Positions 32,984-46,324 of a stretch of DNA of 64,000 bases are shown here, in pieces. The notes beneath the pieces are model-generated. The model was given only the letters and a program-made list of their open reading frames with translations. It ran no database searches and was not told the origin of the DNA. The number at the start of each line of letters is the position of its first letter. Position 1 is the stretch's first letter. Origin of the DNA: Citrobacter amalonaticus (GTDB taxonomy: Bacteria > Pseudomonadota > Gammaproteobacteria > Enterobacterales > Enterobacteriaceae); contig NZ_PQMB01000004.1 in the NCBI RefSeq assembly GCF_002918555.1, positions 1 through 64,000 of the forward strand, given 5' to 3'. The translations under genes were made by a program, and so were the position numbers.

Positions 32984-33835
32984 TTAAGACTGCTTGGACA
33001 TCGCAGCAACTTCTGCTGCAAAGTCAGTCTCAACTTTTTCGATGCCTTCGCCCACTTCAAAGCGGATGAAGCCAGTTACGTCGGCATTGTGCTCTTTCAG
33101 CAGCTGACCAACAGATTTGCTCGGCTCCATAACGAAAGGCTGGCCGGTCAGAGAAACTTCGCCGGTGAATTTCTTCATGCGGCCTTCAACCATTTTCTCT
33201 GCGATTTCTTTCGGCTTACCAGACTGCATCGCGATGTCCAGCTGAACCTGGTATTCTTTCTCTACAACTTCAGCGGACACATCTTCCGGCTTAACGAACT
33301 CAGGCTTGCTTGCAGCAACGTGCATAGCCAGCTGTTTAACCAGCTCTTCGTCAGCGCCAGTTGCAGCAACCAGAACACCGATACGCGCACCGTGCTGGTA
33401 GCTACCCAGAACGTCGCCTTCCAGGGAAGCGATACGGCGAATGTTGATGTTCTCACCGATTTTCGCAACCAGAGCAACGCGCTCTTCTTCGAACTGCGCT
33501 TTCAGCACTTCGACGTCAGTGATTTTGCCAGCAACGGCCGCGTCCAGCACTTTGTCAGCAAATGCCTGGAAACCACCATCTTTAGCAACGAAGTCAGTCT
33601 GGCAGTTAACTTCCAGAATGAAAGCGATGTTGCCATCGATTTTGGTTTTGATTACGCCGTCAGCAGCAACGTTGCCTGCTTTTTTCGCTGCTTTGATAGC
33701 ACCGGACTTACGCATGTTTTCGATTGCCAGCTCAATGTCGCCATTCGCTTCAGTCAGTGCTTTTTTGCAATCCATCATGCCTGCGCCAGTACGCTCACGC
33801 AGCTCTTTTACCAGGGATGCGGTAATTTCAGCCAT
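32984..33835 (-). CDS. tsf: translation elongation factor Ts
   Basis: Nucleotide exchange factor for EF-Tu, 283 aa. The start at 33835 gives the canonical [19 protein letters not shown] with a UBA-like N-terminal domain containing [14 protein letters not shown], the core NTD/CTD with coiled coil, and a C-terminal module. The open frame continues upstream to 33922 through the rpsB-tsf attenuator and is not coding. A ribosome site (GAGGATTTTAGA) precedes the ATG. Confidence 0.97.
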   Translation of the reverse strand: MAEITASLVKELRERTGAGMMDCKKALTEANGDIELAIENMRKSGAIKAAKKAGNVAADGVIKTKIDGNIAFILEVNCQTDFVAKDGGFQAFADKVLDAAVAGKITDVEVLKAQFEEERVALVAKIGENINIRRIASLEGDVLGSYQHGARIGVLVAATGADEELVKQLAMHVAASKPEFVKPEDVSAEVVEKEYQVQLDIAMQSGKPKEIAEKMVEGRMKKFTGEVSLTGQPFVMEPSKSVGQLLKEHNADVTGFIRFEVGEGIEKVETDFAAEVAAMSKQS

Positions 33836-33892
33836 TCTAAAATCCTCGGAAGATTTGATCTGCCCGGCGTCAAACCGCACAGATTTAAAAGT

Positions 33893-33917
33893 GAAAAAGG
33901 GGCCTAAAGGGCCCCTA
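33893..33917 (-). terminator. attenuator between rpsB and tsf
   Basis: Minus strand: AGGGGCC CTTTA GGCCCCT followed by TTTTC (stem 33898-33904 with 33910-33916). An intercistronic terminator-like hairpin here would reduce tsf expression relative to rpsB. Confidence 0.75.
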
Positions 33918-33969
33918 ACCAAACGTGATACTACCTGGTTTATAAGGGGGCTCGAACGAGCGTACCTTA

Positions 33970-34941
<972 letters not shown>

Positions 34942-35154
34942 TCACGCGGGCGGCAAATTTTTGACGCCTGGGATCAGGCGTGTCGTCAGTAGCGGGTGTG
35001 AAAAAATGCAGCCGACGCCGCTGTGACGCAATTTGCGGCACGAAAGGCGAAGTTCAGAATGATTCTCAATTTGGCAGCATGTATCCGGGACTGATACCAT
35101 TGACAGCACTTACACAATTATTGTCGAAATAATCGACACTGATGGACAGAATTC

Positions 35155-35949
35155 ATGGCTATCTCAATCAAGACCCCTGAAGAAATCGAAAAAATGCGCG
35201 TCGCGGGCCGTCTGGCCGCCGAAGTGCTGGAGATGATCGAACCGTATATCAAACCGGGCGTCAGCACCGGTGAACTGGATCGTATCTGTAACGATTACAT
35301 CGTCAACGAGCAGCAGGCGATTTCCGCTTGCCTCGGCTACCACGGCTATCCGAAATCGGTGTGCATCTCTATTAATGAGGTGGTGTGCCACGGTATCCCG
35401 GACGACGCCAAACATCTGAAAGATGGCGATATCGTTAATATCGACGTTACCGTGATCAAAGATGAATACCACGGCGATACCTCAAAAATGTTTATCGTCG
35501 GCAAACCGACGATTCTGGGCCAGCGCCTGTGCCGTGTGACTCAGGAGAGTTTGTATCTGGGCATCAAAATGGTGAAACCGGGCATCCGCCTGCGCACTAT
35601 CGGCGCGGCGATTCAGAAATATGCCGAGGGCGAAGGCTTCTCCGTGGTGCGTGAATACTGCGGGCATGGTATTGGCCGCGGCTTCCATGAAGAGCCACAG
35701 GTTCTTCACTATGATGCCGATGACGGTGGCGTGGTGCTGCAACCGGGTATGACTTTCACCATTGAACCGATGCTGAATGCCGGTGATTATCGTATTCGTA
35801 CGATGAAAGACGGCTGGACGGTAAAAACCAAAGACCGAAGCTTGTCTGCGCAGTACGAGCATACTATTGTGGTGACCGAAAACGGCTGCGAAATTCTGAC
35901 GTTACGCAAGGATGACACCATTCCTGCGATACTCACGCACAACGAATAA
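35155..35949 (+). CDS. map: methionine aminopeptidase Map
   Basis: Type I enzyme of 264 aa that removes the initiator Met from nascent proteins. All dinuclear-metal ligands are present: Asp97, Asp108, His171, Glu204 and Glu235, plus substrate His79. Divergent from rpsB, upstream of glnD with a REP pair between them. Confidence 0.97.
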   Translation: MAISIKTPEEIEKMRVAGRLAAEVLEMIEPYIKPGVSTGELDRICNDYIVNEQQAISACLGYHGYPKSVCISINEVVCHGIPDDAKHLKDGDIVNIDVTVIKDEYHGDTSKMFIVGKPTILGQRLCRVTQESLYLGIKMVKPGIRLRTIGAAIQKYAEGEGFSVVREYCGHGIGRGFHEEPQVLHYDADDGGVVLQPGMTFTIEPMLNAGDYRIRTMKDGWTVKTKDRSLSAQYEHTIVVTENGCEILTLRKDDTIPAILTHNE

Positions 35950-35956
35950 CATTTTT

Positions 35957-38730
<2,774 letters not shown>

Positions 38731-38760
38731 TGTGTTTATTCATATGGAAAGAGTTTAACA

Positions 38761-39585
38761 ATGCAGCAGTTACAGAACGTTATTGAGACCGCTTTTGAGC
38801 GCCGCGCCGGGATCACTCCGGCTAATGTGGATACGGTTACCCGTGAAGCGGTTAACCAGGTTATTTCTCTGCTGGATTCCGGCGTTCTGCGTGTCGCAGA
38901 GAAAATCGACGGCCAGTGGGTGACGCATCAGTGGCTGAAGAAAGCGGTTCTGCTCTCTTTTCGTATTAACGATAACCAGGTTATCGACGGTGCGGAAAGC
39001 CGCTACTTCGATAAAGTGCCGATGAAATTCGCCAGCTACGACGAAGCGCGCTTCCAGAAAGAGGGTTTCCGCGTGGTTCCGCCTGCGGCGGTTCGTCAGG
39101 GGGCGTTTATTGCCCGCAACACGGTACTGATGCCATCCTATGTGAACATTGGCGCCTACGTTGATGAAGGGACAATGGTCGACACCTGGGCAACCGTGGG
39201 TTCCTGTGCGCAGATCGGTAAAAACGTGCATCTGTCCGGCGGCGTCGGCATCGGTGGCGTACTGGAGCCGCTACAGGCCAACCCAACCATCATCGAAGAT
39301 AACTGCTTCATCGGCGCACGCTCCGAAGTAGTGGAAGGCGTGATTGTTGAAGAAGGTTCCGTCATTTCTATGGGCGTGTACATCGGTCAGAGCACACGTA
39401 TCTATGACCGCGAAACCGGCGAAGTACACTATGGTCGCGTTCCGGCAGGGTCCGTTGTCGTTTCCGGCAACCTGCCATCGAAAGACGGCAAATACAGCCT
39501 GTATTGCGCGGTGATAGTGAAGAAGGTCGACGCCAAAACGCGCAGCAAGGTGGGAATTAACGAACTGTTACGCACCATCGACTAA
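38761..39585 (+). CDS. dapD: tetrahydrodipicolinate N-succinyltransferase DapD
   Basis: Trimeric left-handed beta-helix acyltransferase of 274 aa in the succinylase branch of meso-diaminopimelate and lysine synthesis, feeding peptidoglycan. Hexapeptide repeats run about 105-240 ([20 protein letters not shown]), followed by the C-terminal strand domain. It is 30 bp after glnD and ends in a strong terminator. Confidence 0.97.
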   Translation: MQQLQNVIETAFERRAGITPANVDTVTREAVNQVISLLDSGVLRVAEKIDGQWVTHQWLKKAVLLSFRINDNQVIDGAESRYFDKVPMKFASYDEARFQKEGFRVVPPAAVRQGAFIARNTVLMPSYVNIGAYVDEGTMVDTWATVGSCAQIGKNVHLSGGVGIGGVLEPLQANPTIIEDNCFIGARSEVVEGVIVEEGSVISMGVYIGQSTRIYDRETGEVHYGRVPAGSVVVSGNLPSKDGKYSLYCAVIVKKVDAKTRSKVGINELLRTID

Positions 39586-39595
39586 CAGCGATCTG

Positions 39596-39622
39596 AAAAA
39601 GCGGGCCTGGCCCGCTTTTTTT
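39596..39622 (+). terminator. Rho-independent terminator of dapD
   Basis: AAAAA, stem GCGGGC/GCCCGC (39601-39606 with 39610-39615), loop CTG, then seven T. It lies 15 bp after the dapD stop. Confidence 0.92.
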
Positions 39623-39695
39623 ACCTCTGCAGGTGGCGGAAATAAAACTTTTCGTTAATTATTCAAAGGTTATGTTGAGATTAAGGATACCGAAA

Positions 39696-40085
39696 ATGTA
39701 CGACAATCTGAAAAGTCTGGGCATTACCAATCCTGAAGAAATCGATCGCTACAGCCTGCGGCAAGAAGCCAACAACGATATCCTGAAAATCTATTTCCAG
39801 AAGGATAAAGGCGAATTCTTTGCCAAGAGCGTCAAGTTTAAATATCCTCGCCAGCGTAAGACAATCGTTGCCGATGGCGTCGGTCAGGGTTACAAAGAAG
39901 TGCAGGAAATCAGCCCTAACCTGCGCTATGTGATCGACGAGCTGGATCAGATCTGCCTGCGCGATCGCACGGAAGTCGATCTTAAACGCAAAATCCTTGA
40001 TGATCTACGTCATCTGGAAAGCGTTGTCACCAATAAGATCAGCGAAATCGAGGCGGATCTTGAGAAGTTAACGCGAACCAAATAG
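39696..40085 (+). CDS. yaeH: DUF3461 family protein YaeH
   Basis: Conserved 129 aa cytoplasmic protein of unknown function. The start at 39696 gives the family N-terminus [16 protein letters not shown] and has an AAGGATA ribosome site; the frame is open from 39633, but that part crosses the dapD downstream region. The C-terminal third is a charged predicted helix/coiled coil ([19 protein letters not shown]). It stands alone between dapD and the convergent cdaR. Confidence 0.9.
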   Translation: MYDNLKSLGITNPEEIDRYSLRQEANNDILKIYFQKDKGEFFAKSVKFKYPRQRKTIVADGVGQGYKEVQEISPNLRYVIDELDQICLRDRTEVDLKRKILDDLRHLESVVTNKISEIEADLEKLTRTK

Positions 40086-40091
40086 ATCGTC

Positions 40092-40130
40092 TGTCGCCCG
40101 GTGGCGCTCATCGCTTACCGGGCCAACAAA
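40092..40130. repeat. REP element between yaeH and cdaR
   Basis: Single REP-type palindrome GCCCGGTGGCGCTCATCGCTTACCGGGC in the convergent gap. It may serve as a transcript-stabilising or terminating structure for both genes. Confidence 0.75.
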
Positions 40131-40148
40131 CCGCGTTCATCCTGCATA

Positions 40149-41306
40149 TCACCTTTGCTCATCCAGCTGCAGCGCCACATACAGTAATAACCTGTCGTCA
40201 AAATTCCCCAGATCCAGCCCGGTCAACTCAGAGATACGGTTCAGACGGTACTCCAGCGTATTGCGATGGATGAACAGCGCTTTTGAGGTCGCCAGCGGCT
40301 GTACGTTATGGCGAAACCATGCCGCCAGCGTCCGCCGCAGCAGTCCGTTGTTATCCATTGCCTTCAGCCTGGCCAGCGGGCGCGCCAACTCATTGGCCTG
40401 CCAGCCGCCGCGCAGACTGTCGAGCAGGACCGGCAGCATTAAATCCTGATAGAAATAGCTGCGGCTTTCCGGCATCCGCTGCTTCCCCACCATCATCGTC
40501 GTGCGTGCGGTGCGGTACGAACGGGCAATACTACCGGGACCAGTGAAGTAATTACCGAGCGATACGCGAAAACGCAGCTGACCGTTCTCTTTCATCCGGG
40601 CAATAAGCTGTTCAACGCGCTTACGGTGATCTTCAGCATCCCAACGACCAAACGAGTTCAGCGCGGGTTTCAGCACCACCATCTCAGTCAGCGAGACAAT
40701 GGCAATCAGGTTGTTACGTTCAGGGGTTGTTAACGCATTCTGTAGCTGCTGCAACTCAGCCATCGCGCTGTCAACGCCGAGTTGCCCACTGTCGACCTCC
40801 ACTACCGCCACCACCCGCGGCTGATTAAGATCGATCCCCAGACGCTGCGCCCACTCGGTCAACGCCGGAGTATTCTCTTCCGCCTGGATCAGGTTCATCA
40901 CCAACTCTTCACGCAGACGACTGTCCTGCGCCAGCAGATGCATCAGGCGCGACTGCTCAAGCATCATCTCAGCGGTCATACATACCAGCTCACCGTACTT
41001 ACGCAGATGCTCTGGCTCGCCGGTAAGTCCGATAACGCCCACGATTTCACCTTCAAGACGCAGCGGCAGGTTTATCCCCTGACGCACGCCATGCAGGTGC
41101 CGCGCGACCGCATCATCAATGTCCACCACCCGTCCCTGAGAAAGTACCAGCAGCGCCCCTTCGTGCAATTCACCAATACGCTCGCGATCGCCGCTGCCGA
41201 TAATCCGCCCACGGGCATCCATCACGTTGATATTGGTATCGATGATGCGCATCGTGCGCGCCACGATATCCTGCGCCATTTTGGTATCGAGATGCCAGCC
41301 AGCCAT
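40149..41306 (-). CDS. cdaR: sugar-diacid utilisation regulator CdaR
   Basis: Activator of galactarate, glucarate and glycerate genes (gar/gud in E. coli), 385 aa. It has an N-terminal sugar-diacid-recognition domain (about 1-135), a central GGDEF-like region and a C-terminal PucR-type helix-turn-helix (HRNTLEYRLNRISELTG near 340-360). The start at 41306 (MAGWHLDTKMAQ) follows a strong AGGAGGGA site; the frame extends to 41375 without similarity. The regulated operons are not in this window. Confidence 0.95.
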   Translation of the reverse strand: MAGWHLDTKMAQDIVARTMRIIDTNINVMDARGRIIGSGDRERIGELHEGALLVLSQGRVVDIDDAVARHLHGVRQGINLPLRLEGEIVGVIGLTGEPEHLRKYGELVCMTAEMMLEQSRLMHLLAQDSRLREELVMNLIQAEENTPALTEWAQRLGIDLNQPRVVAVVEVDSGQLGVDSAMAELQQLQNALTTPERNNLIAIVSLTEMVVLKPALNSFGRWDAEDHRKRVEQLIARMKENGQLRFRVSLGNYFTGPGSIARSYRTARTTMMVGKQRMPESRSYFYQDLMLPVLLDSLRGGWQANELARPLARLKAMDNNGLLRRTLAAWFRHNVQPLATSKALFIHRNTLEYRLNRISELTGLDLGNFDDRLLLYVALQLDEQR

Positions 41307-41425
41307 AAATCCCTCCTGTGAGCAGAGCCCAAGCTTAAGGAAGATAGCTGTTGTCGGCATTGTGCAAATGCACAAAGCAAAGCAGAGAAGTATGGAGTTG
41401 TGGAGGGCTTCACAGAATAAAGGAC

Positions 41426-41453
41426 AACCCCTTCCCTGTTACAGGAAGGGGTT
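41426..41453 (-). terminator. probable terminator of degP
   Basis: Near-perfect inverted repeat AACCCCTTCC...GGAAGGGGTT (41426-41435 with 41444-41453), 9 bp after the degP stop. The minus-strand tail is only moderately T-rich (GTCCTTTATT). Confidence 0.6.
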
Positions 41454-41461
41454 TGAGGAGC

Positions 41462-42898
41462 TTACTGCATCAGCAGGTAGATAGAGCTGTCGCCACGCTG
41501 GATATTCAGCGCCAGCACAGACGGCTTGCTGTCGAGGATTTTGCGCAATTCAGCGATGTTTTTTACCGGCTGCTGGTTAGCGCCAATAATCACATCACCT
41601 TTCTTAAGGCCAATCTGCGCGGCCGGGGTATTCGCTTTCACGTTATTCACCACCACGCCTTTATCCTGACCTTTGTTGCTCATCTCTGCACCTTCAATAC
41701 CGCTGAAGATAGAGCTGGAATCAACCTGAGTCTGGCTGCTCTGCTGCAGTTCCAGATTCACATTAACCTGCTTGCCATCACGCAGCAGGCCAAGGCTGAT
41801 TTTGCTACCAACCGGCATCGTGCCAACCTGCGCACGCAGCGCGGCAAAGCTGCTGATCGGTTTACCGTTCAGTGAGGTAATGACATCCCCGGCTTTAATA
41901 CCGGCTTTTGCCGCTGAAGAGTTCGGCATCACCTGGCTGACGAACGCACCACGCTGAGCGTCAACTTTCATCGCTTTTGCCAGCTCAGAGTTCAGTTCCG
42001 TCCCCATAATACCCAGCTCGCCACGTTTCACCTGGCCATACTCCACCATCTGGGAAGTCAGGTTTTTAACCATGTTGCTGGGGATCGCAAAACCGATACC
42101 AATATTGCCGCCATCCGGCGCAAGGATCGCGGTGTTAATCCCAATCAGTTCGCCGTTGAGGTTAACCAGCGCACCACCGGAGTTACCCCGGTTGATTGCG
42201 GCATCGGTCTGGATAAAGTTTTCATAGTTTTGCGCATTAAGGCCGCTGCGGCCCAGCGCAGAAACGATACCGGAGGTTACCGTCTCACCCAGACCAAACG
42301 GGTTACCAATCGCGACAGTGTAATCCCCCACACGCAGCGCGTCGGAATCTGCCAGCTTAATCGCCGTCAGGTTTTTCGGATCCTGAATCTGGATCAGCGC
42401 GATGTCGGAGCGCGGATCTTTGCCGACGATCTTGGCATCAAATTTACGCCCATCGCTCAGCTGGACTTTAATCACCGTGGCATTATCCACCACGTGGTTG
42501 TTGGTGACGACATAGCCTTTCGCGGCATCAATAATGACGCCGGAACCCAGCGCCATAAATTTCTGCTGCTGACCGCCGCCCTGCTGCGCGCCACCCTGCC
42601 CACCGCCCTGGCAGAACGGAGAACTCTGGAACGGAGAACCGTCCTGGCAGAATGGAGAATCATCACCAAAGAACTGCTGGAAGTTACGCGGCATACGCGG
42701 CGTATTCACGGTTGTGCTACCTTCCACGTTAATGCTGACCACCGATGGCATCACTTTTTCGAGCATCGGTGCCAGACTTGGCATCTGCTGAGCGGTTGTT
42801 GCTGAAGATGAAGTCTCAGCCGCCGTCGCAGAGAGCGGAGATAACGCCAAACCTAAACTCAGAGCCAGTGCACTCATTGCTAATGTGGTTTTTTTCAT
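41462..42898 (-). CDS. degP: periplasmic serine protease/chaperone DegP (HtrA)
   Basis: Envelope quality-control protease of 478 aa that forms cages around misfolded proteins. The signal peptide (about 1-26) ends TATA. The catalytic triad is His135, Asp165 and Ser240 (GNSGGAL). The LA loop (about 82-113) contains a Cys pair and a Gly/Gln-rich tract longer than I recall for E. coli (474 aa). Two PDZ domains follow (about 280-380 and 385-478). The start at 42898 (MKKTTLAMSA) is preferred over an upstream in-frame start at 42913. Confidence 0.97.
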   Translation of the reverse strand: MKKTTLAMSALALSLGLALSPLSATAAETSSSATTAQQMPSLAPMLEKVMPSVVSINVEGSTTVNTPRMPRNFQQFFGDDSPFCQDGSPFQSSPFCQGGGQGGAQQGGGQQQKFMALGSGVIIDAAKGYVVTNNHVVDNATVIKVQLSDGRKFDAKIVGKDPRSDIALIQIQDPKNLTAIKLADSDALRVGDYTVAIGNPFGLGETVTSGIVSALGRSGLNAQNYENFIQTDAAINRGNSGGALVNLNGELIGINTAILAPDGGNIGIGFAIPSNMVKNLTSQMVEYGQVKRGELGIMGTELNSELAKAMKVDAQRGAFVSQVMPNSSAAKAGIKAGDVITSLNGKPISSFAALRAQVGTMPVGSKISLGLLRDGKQVNVNLELQQSSQTQVDSSSIFSGIEGAEMSNKGQDKGVVVNNVKANTPAAQIGLKKGDVIIGANQQPVKNIAELRKILDSKPSVLALNIQRGDSSIYLLMQ

Positions 42899-42943
42899 GT
42901 GTTCCAATCTCAATTAACAGATAACGCAAAATTGCTGTGTACG

Positions 42944-42971
42944 TCAGATTCATTTTATAGCGCGAAGTTCC
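42944..42971 (-). promoter_or_regulatory. sigma-E promoter of degP
   Basis: Minus strand: -35 GGAACTT (42965-42971), 16 bp spacer, -10 TCTGA (42944-42948), an excellent match to the RpoE consensus. The -10 is about 46 bp upstream of the ATG. In E. coli degP is controlled by sigma-E and CpxR; a GTAAA half-site further upstream on the minus strand is compatible with CpxR, but no clear tandem box was found. Confidence 0.82.
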
Positions 42972-43027
42972 GGACGGAAGTTTCTGCAAAAGGTAAAAAT
43001 TTATTGTCCGTCTTTACAAAAGACTGT

Positions 43028-44545
43028 TTATTGTTCGACCGCCATCAGACGCCGATATTCATCCCAGGCATAGAGGTCAGTCATCCCGCTGATATAATCC
43101 TGGATCAGGCGACAGCGATAATAATATTCAAGAACCGAATAGCCAGGTGAATCTGAAGCTAATTTACTAACGGCTTCAATGTAGGCCAGGCGGTGGCGCG
43201 TCGAGAGCTTGTGGAATAAGCGAGATTCGATAGGAAACCGCTTAAGCCGTTCTTTTTCCACCAGCTCAGTAAAGTCTGTAAGCGACATATTTAATAGTGG
43301 ACTGTAAATTTCCAATAATCCGCTAATGACCCGGTACCCCTGTAGCTCCAGTTGTTCTACATCCGGATGGCTAAACACATGTTTTACCGCCACCTTCTTA
43401 TAAAGTTCCAGCAGACGGCTGAAACCACTGGCATCCTCAAGCAGCGCCTGGTTAAAGGTCCCGGCAAAAATCTGCGGCAAATTGTCAATAAACCGTTGGG
43501 CAGCATAAGGCACCAGTTTATTTAGCGTATTCACCCGTAAATACATAAAGAACTGATCTTCCGTGCTGCGACTTAATGAATTAGAACGTGATTTCTCCCA
43601 GGCGTTTTCAACGACCAGCGCAAAGAGAGAGCCTTTCTCATGATTTCCCCACGTCTCGTAGAGATGATGATAGAGTTGTTCCACGCTGAAAATACGTTTC
43701 TCTACAGCGTCTTCCAGATCGGCCACACAATAAGAGATATCGTCAGCGGCCTCCATAATCCAGGCTAACGGAAAACGGCTGTAAGGCGCCAAATCCAGTT
43801 CTTTACGCAACCTCGCAATATACGGTTCTTCAGAAAGGTAGTAGCCCGGCTTTTTCATTAAATAGTCGTGTGTAGAGGGGGTTTCGCCTCGCCACCACGC
43901 TGGCCGCGTATATTTTAAAATCCCACCGACCTGTGCCCATGTCAGGTTCATTCGCATTAAGGTATGTACCAGACGAATGCCCTGGGCATTACCTTCAAAA
44001 TGGCACAGATCCTGGCGCACCTTTCGCCGGGTTTCATTGAGCGACTCTTCACCTTCGCGCAGGCGCAGCGCCGCAACAGCACAGCGGTCCTCGCTGAGCG
44101 GCTGGCTCTCAGTGTCTCCAGGGTGCAGACGCTGACGGAACCAGTCATTTATCGCCGCTTCGCCAAAATGACCAAAGGGAGGATTACCAATGTCGTGCAT
44201 CAGGCAGGACATTTCCACGATACTCTCAAAGGGGCCGGTCAGTTCATCCAGACCGTAGGCCTCCAGCCGCTTCTGCTCCTTTAGTCGACTCAACACCTCT
44301 TTAGCGATATAGCGCCCCACCTGCTGAACTTCCATCGAGTGGGTAAGACGGGTTCGTACTGCGGCATTGCGCTCGAGCGGGAAAACCTGCGTCTTTTGCT
44401 GGAGGCGGCGGATCGCCGGAGAGTTGATAATGCGCCCGCGATCGCTTTCAAAGATACGCAGTATTTCATGCTCACTCTTCACACCCTGCGGTGAACGATA
44501 ACGACGACGCCAGTTTATTTTGTTCCGGAAATCAATCTGTGCCAT
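43028..44545 (-). CDS. dgt: deoxyguanosinetriphosphate triphosphohydrolase Dgt
   Basis: HD-domain dNTPase of 505 aa that cleaves dGTP to deoxyguanosine and triphosphate. The HD metal-binding motifs are visible: [10 protein letters not shown] (His) and [15 protein letters not shown] (His-Asp). The start at 44545 (MAQIDFRNK) matches the family; a start six bases earlier is possible. It lies upstream of degP on the same strand, divergent from mtn. Confidence 0.96.
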   Translation of the reverse strand: MAQIDFRNKINWRRRYRSPQGVKSEHEILRIFESDRGRIINSPAIRRLQQKTQVFPLERNAAVRTRLTHSMEVQQVGRYIAKEVLSRLKEQKRLEAYGLDELTGPFESIVEMSCLMHDIGNPPFGHFGEAAINDWFRQRLHPGDTESQPLSEDRCAVAALRLREGEESLNETRRKVRQDLCHFEGNAQGIRLVHTLMRMNLTWAQVGGILKYTRPAWWRGETPSTHDYLMKKPGYYLSEEPYIARLRKELDLAPYSRFPLAWIMEAADDISYCVADLEDAVEKRIFSVEQLYHHLYETWGNHEKGSLFALVVENAWEKSRSNSLSRSTEDQFFMYLRVNTLNKLVPYAAQRFIDNLPQIFAGTFNQALLEDASGFSRLLELYKKVAVKHVFSHPDVEQLELQGYRVISGLLEIYSPLLNMSLTDFTELVEKERLKRFPIESRLFHKLSTRHRLAYIEAVSKLASDSPGYSVLEYYYRCRLIQDYISGMTDLYAWDEYRRLMAVEQ

Positions 44546-44628
44546 GTCCACTCCCGCGTGAGAAATGCGCTTCCCCTTAAGCGCATGATAGACTATGCCC
44601 TCAAATCTGGGTTATCGCGAGTAAATCT

Positions 44629-45327
44629 ATGAAAATCGGCATCATTGGTGCAATGGAAGAAGAAGTTACGCTGCTGCGTGACAAAATCGAAAACCGTCAG
44701 ACTCTCACCCTGGGCGGTTGTGAAATTTATACCGGCCAACTGAACGGAACCGAGGTTGCGCTACTGAAATCAGGCATCGGAAAAGTTGCTGCTGCGCTGG
44801 GTGCGACGCTGCTGATTGAGCTTTGCAAGCCGGATGTCATTATCAACACCGGCTCCGCTGGTGGCCTGGCCTCAACGCAGAAAGTCGGCGATATCGTGGT
44901 GTCTGACGAAGCGCGTTATCACGACGCTGATGTCACCGCGTTCGGTTACGAATTTGGTCAGCTTCCGGGCTGTCCGGCAGGGTTCAAAGCCGATGAGAAA
45001 CTGGTGGCCGCCGCAGAGTCCTGCATCAATGAACTCAACCTCAACGCGGTTCGCGGGCTGATCGTCAGCGGCGACGCCTTCATTAACGGGGCCAAAGCGC
45101 TGGAGAAAATCCGCCACAACTTCCCACAGGCCATAGCCGTTGAAATGGAAGCCACGGCGATTGCGCATGTCTGCCATAACTTCAGGGTCCCTTTCGTGGT
45201 GGTTCGCGCCATTTCAGACGTGGCCGATCGGGAGTCTCATCTCAGTTTCGACGAATTCCTGGTGGTTGCTGCGAAGCAGTCGAGCCTGATGGTCGAAGCC
45301 CTGGTGCAGAAACTGGCGCATGGCTAA
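44629..45327 (+). CDS. mtn: 5'-methylthioadenosine/S-adenosylhomocysteine nucleosidase Mtn
   Basis: Nucleosidase (Pfs, 232 aa) that cleaves MTA and SAH to adenine plus thioribose products, keeping SAM-dependent reactions running and making the AI-2 precursor S-ribosylhomocysteine. Catalytic residues: Glu12, Glu174 (VEMEATA) and Asp197 (RAISDVAD). It overlaps btuF by 8 bp. Confidence 0.97.
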   Translation: MKIGIIGAMEEEVTLLRDKIENRQTLTLGGCEIYTGQLNGTEVALLKSGIGKVAAALGATLLIELCKPDVIINTGSAGGLASTQKVGDIVVSDEARYHDADVTAFGYEFGQLPGCPAGFKADEKLVAAAESCINELNLNAVRGLIVSGDAFINGAKALEKIRHNFPQAIAVEMEATAIAHVCHNFRVPFVVVRAISDVADRESHLSFDEFLVVAAKQSSLMVEALVQKLAHG

Positions 45328-46138
45328 ATCATTCACCAGGGCGCTGGCCGCCCTGCTGTTAGCCCTTCCGGTGTGGCTTAATGCCGCACCGCGCGTTATT
45401 TCCCTCTCCCCAGCCAATACCGAACTCGCCTTTGCCGCCGGGATCACCCCGATAGCCGTCAGCAGCTACTCCAACTATCCGCCACAGGCACAGAAAATTG
45501 AGCAGGTTTCCACCTGGCAAGGAATGAATCTGGAACGCATTGTGGCACTGAAACCGGATCTGGTGATTGCCTGGCGCGGTGGCAACGCTGAACGACAGGT
45601 CAATCAGCTCTCTTCGCTGGGCATTAAAGTGATGTGGGTCGATGCCGTTACCATTGAGCAAATCGCCGATACGCTGCGCCAGCTCGCAGCCTGGAGTCCC
45701 GAGCCGGAAAAAGCAAAACAGGCCGCACAAACCCTACTGGATGAGTATTCTCAGCTAAAATCCCGCTATGCAGAGCAACCCAAAAAGCGCGTGTTTCTCC
45801 AGTTTGGCATCAATCCCCCCTTTACCAGCGGAAAAGGCTCCCTTCAAAACCAAGTCATTGAATTGTGTGGCGGGGAAAACATCTTTGTTGGAAGTCGGGT
45901 TCCCTGGCCACAGGTGAGCCGGGAACAGGTGCTGGCAAGAGATCCTCAGGCGATCGTCGTCGCAGGGAATTCGGACGAAATTCTCAAAATCAAACAATAC
46001 TGGGGAAATCAGTTAAAAATTCCGGTTATTCCACTCAACAGTGACTGGTTTGAACGCGCGAGCCCGCGTATTATCCTCGCCGCAAAACAACTCTGTAATG
46101 CGCTTTCACCTATAAATGATACACAACATCATTCATGA
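45320..46138 (+). CDS. btuF: vitamin B12-binding periplasmic protein BtuF
   Basis: Substrate-binding protein of the BtuCDF cobalamin importer, 272 aa. The signal peptide (about 1-22) ends LNA before APRVISLSP. Class III binding-protein lobes joined by a helix include the [18 protein letters not shown] stretch. It overlaps the mtn stop by 8 bp. The C-terminus runs a few residues longer than E. coli (266 aa), and the stop is next to a repeat. Confidence 0.96.
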   Translation: MAKSFTRALAALLLALPVWLNAAPRVISLSPANTELAFAAGITPIAVSSYSNYPPQAQKIEQVSTWQGMNLERIVALKPDLVIAWRGGNAERQVNQLSSLGIKVMWVDAVTIEQIADTLRQLAAWSPEPEKAKQAAQTLLDEYSQLKSRYAEQPKKRVFLQFGINPPFTSGKGSLQNQVIELCGGENIFVGSRVPWPQVSREQVLARDPQAIVVAGNSDEILKIKQYWGNQLKIPVIPLNSDWFERASPRIILAAKQLCNALSPINDTQHHS

Positions 46139-46316
46139 TGCATCGAGGCGGCAGGCGAGGAAAGCACCAGGAGCATAGATAACTATGCGGCTGGTTTTTC
46201 AATACTCTGAATAATTCGGGTTGCGGGAAGGGACTGACTAACAAAGCCAACGCCCGGCAACCTGAAGTATGACGAGTATTAACGCAGCCAACAAAGAGGC
46301 AGCCTGAAGAGTGGGG
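46120..46316. repeat. ERIC-like intergenic repeat, composite (copy G)
   Basis: Fills the btuF-yadS gap and begins inside the last btuF codons. It appears composite: a left part with CATTCATGATGCATCGAGGCGGC, a middle GAATAATTCGGGTTGCGGG resembling the left end of copy A, the AACCTGAAGTATGACG right end, and finally GAGGCAGCCTGAAG as in copy F. This suggests one element inserted into another. Confidence 0.6.
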
Positions 46317-46324
46317 ATTCGACG

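Noticed and set aside
33836-33922. N-terminal extension of Tsf by 29 codons
   Set aside because: It would translate the rpsB-tsf attenuator hairpin; the family start with a good ribosome site is at 33835.
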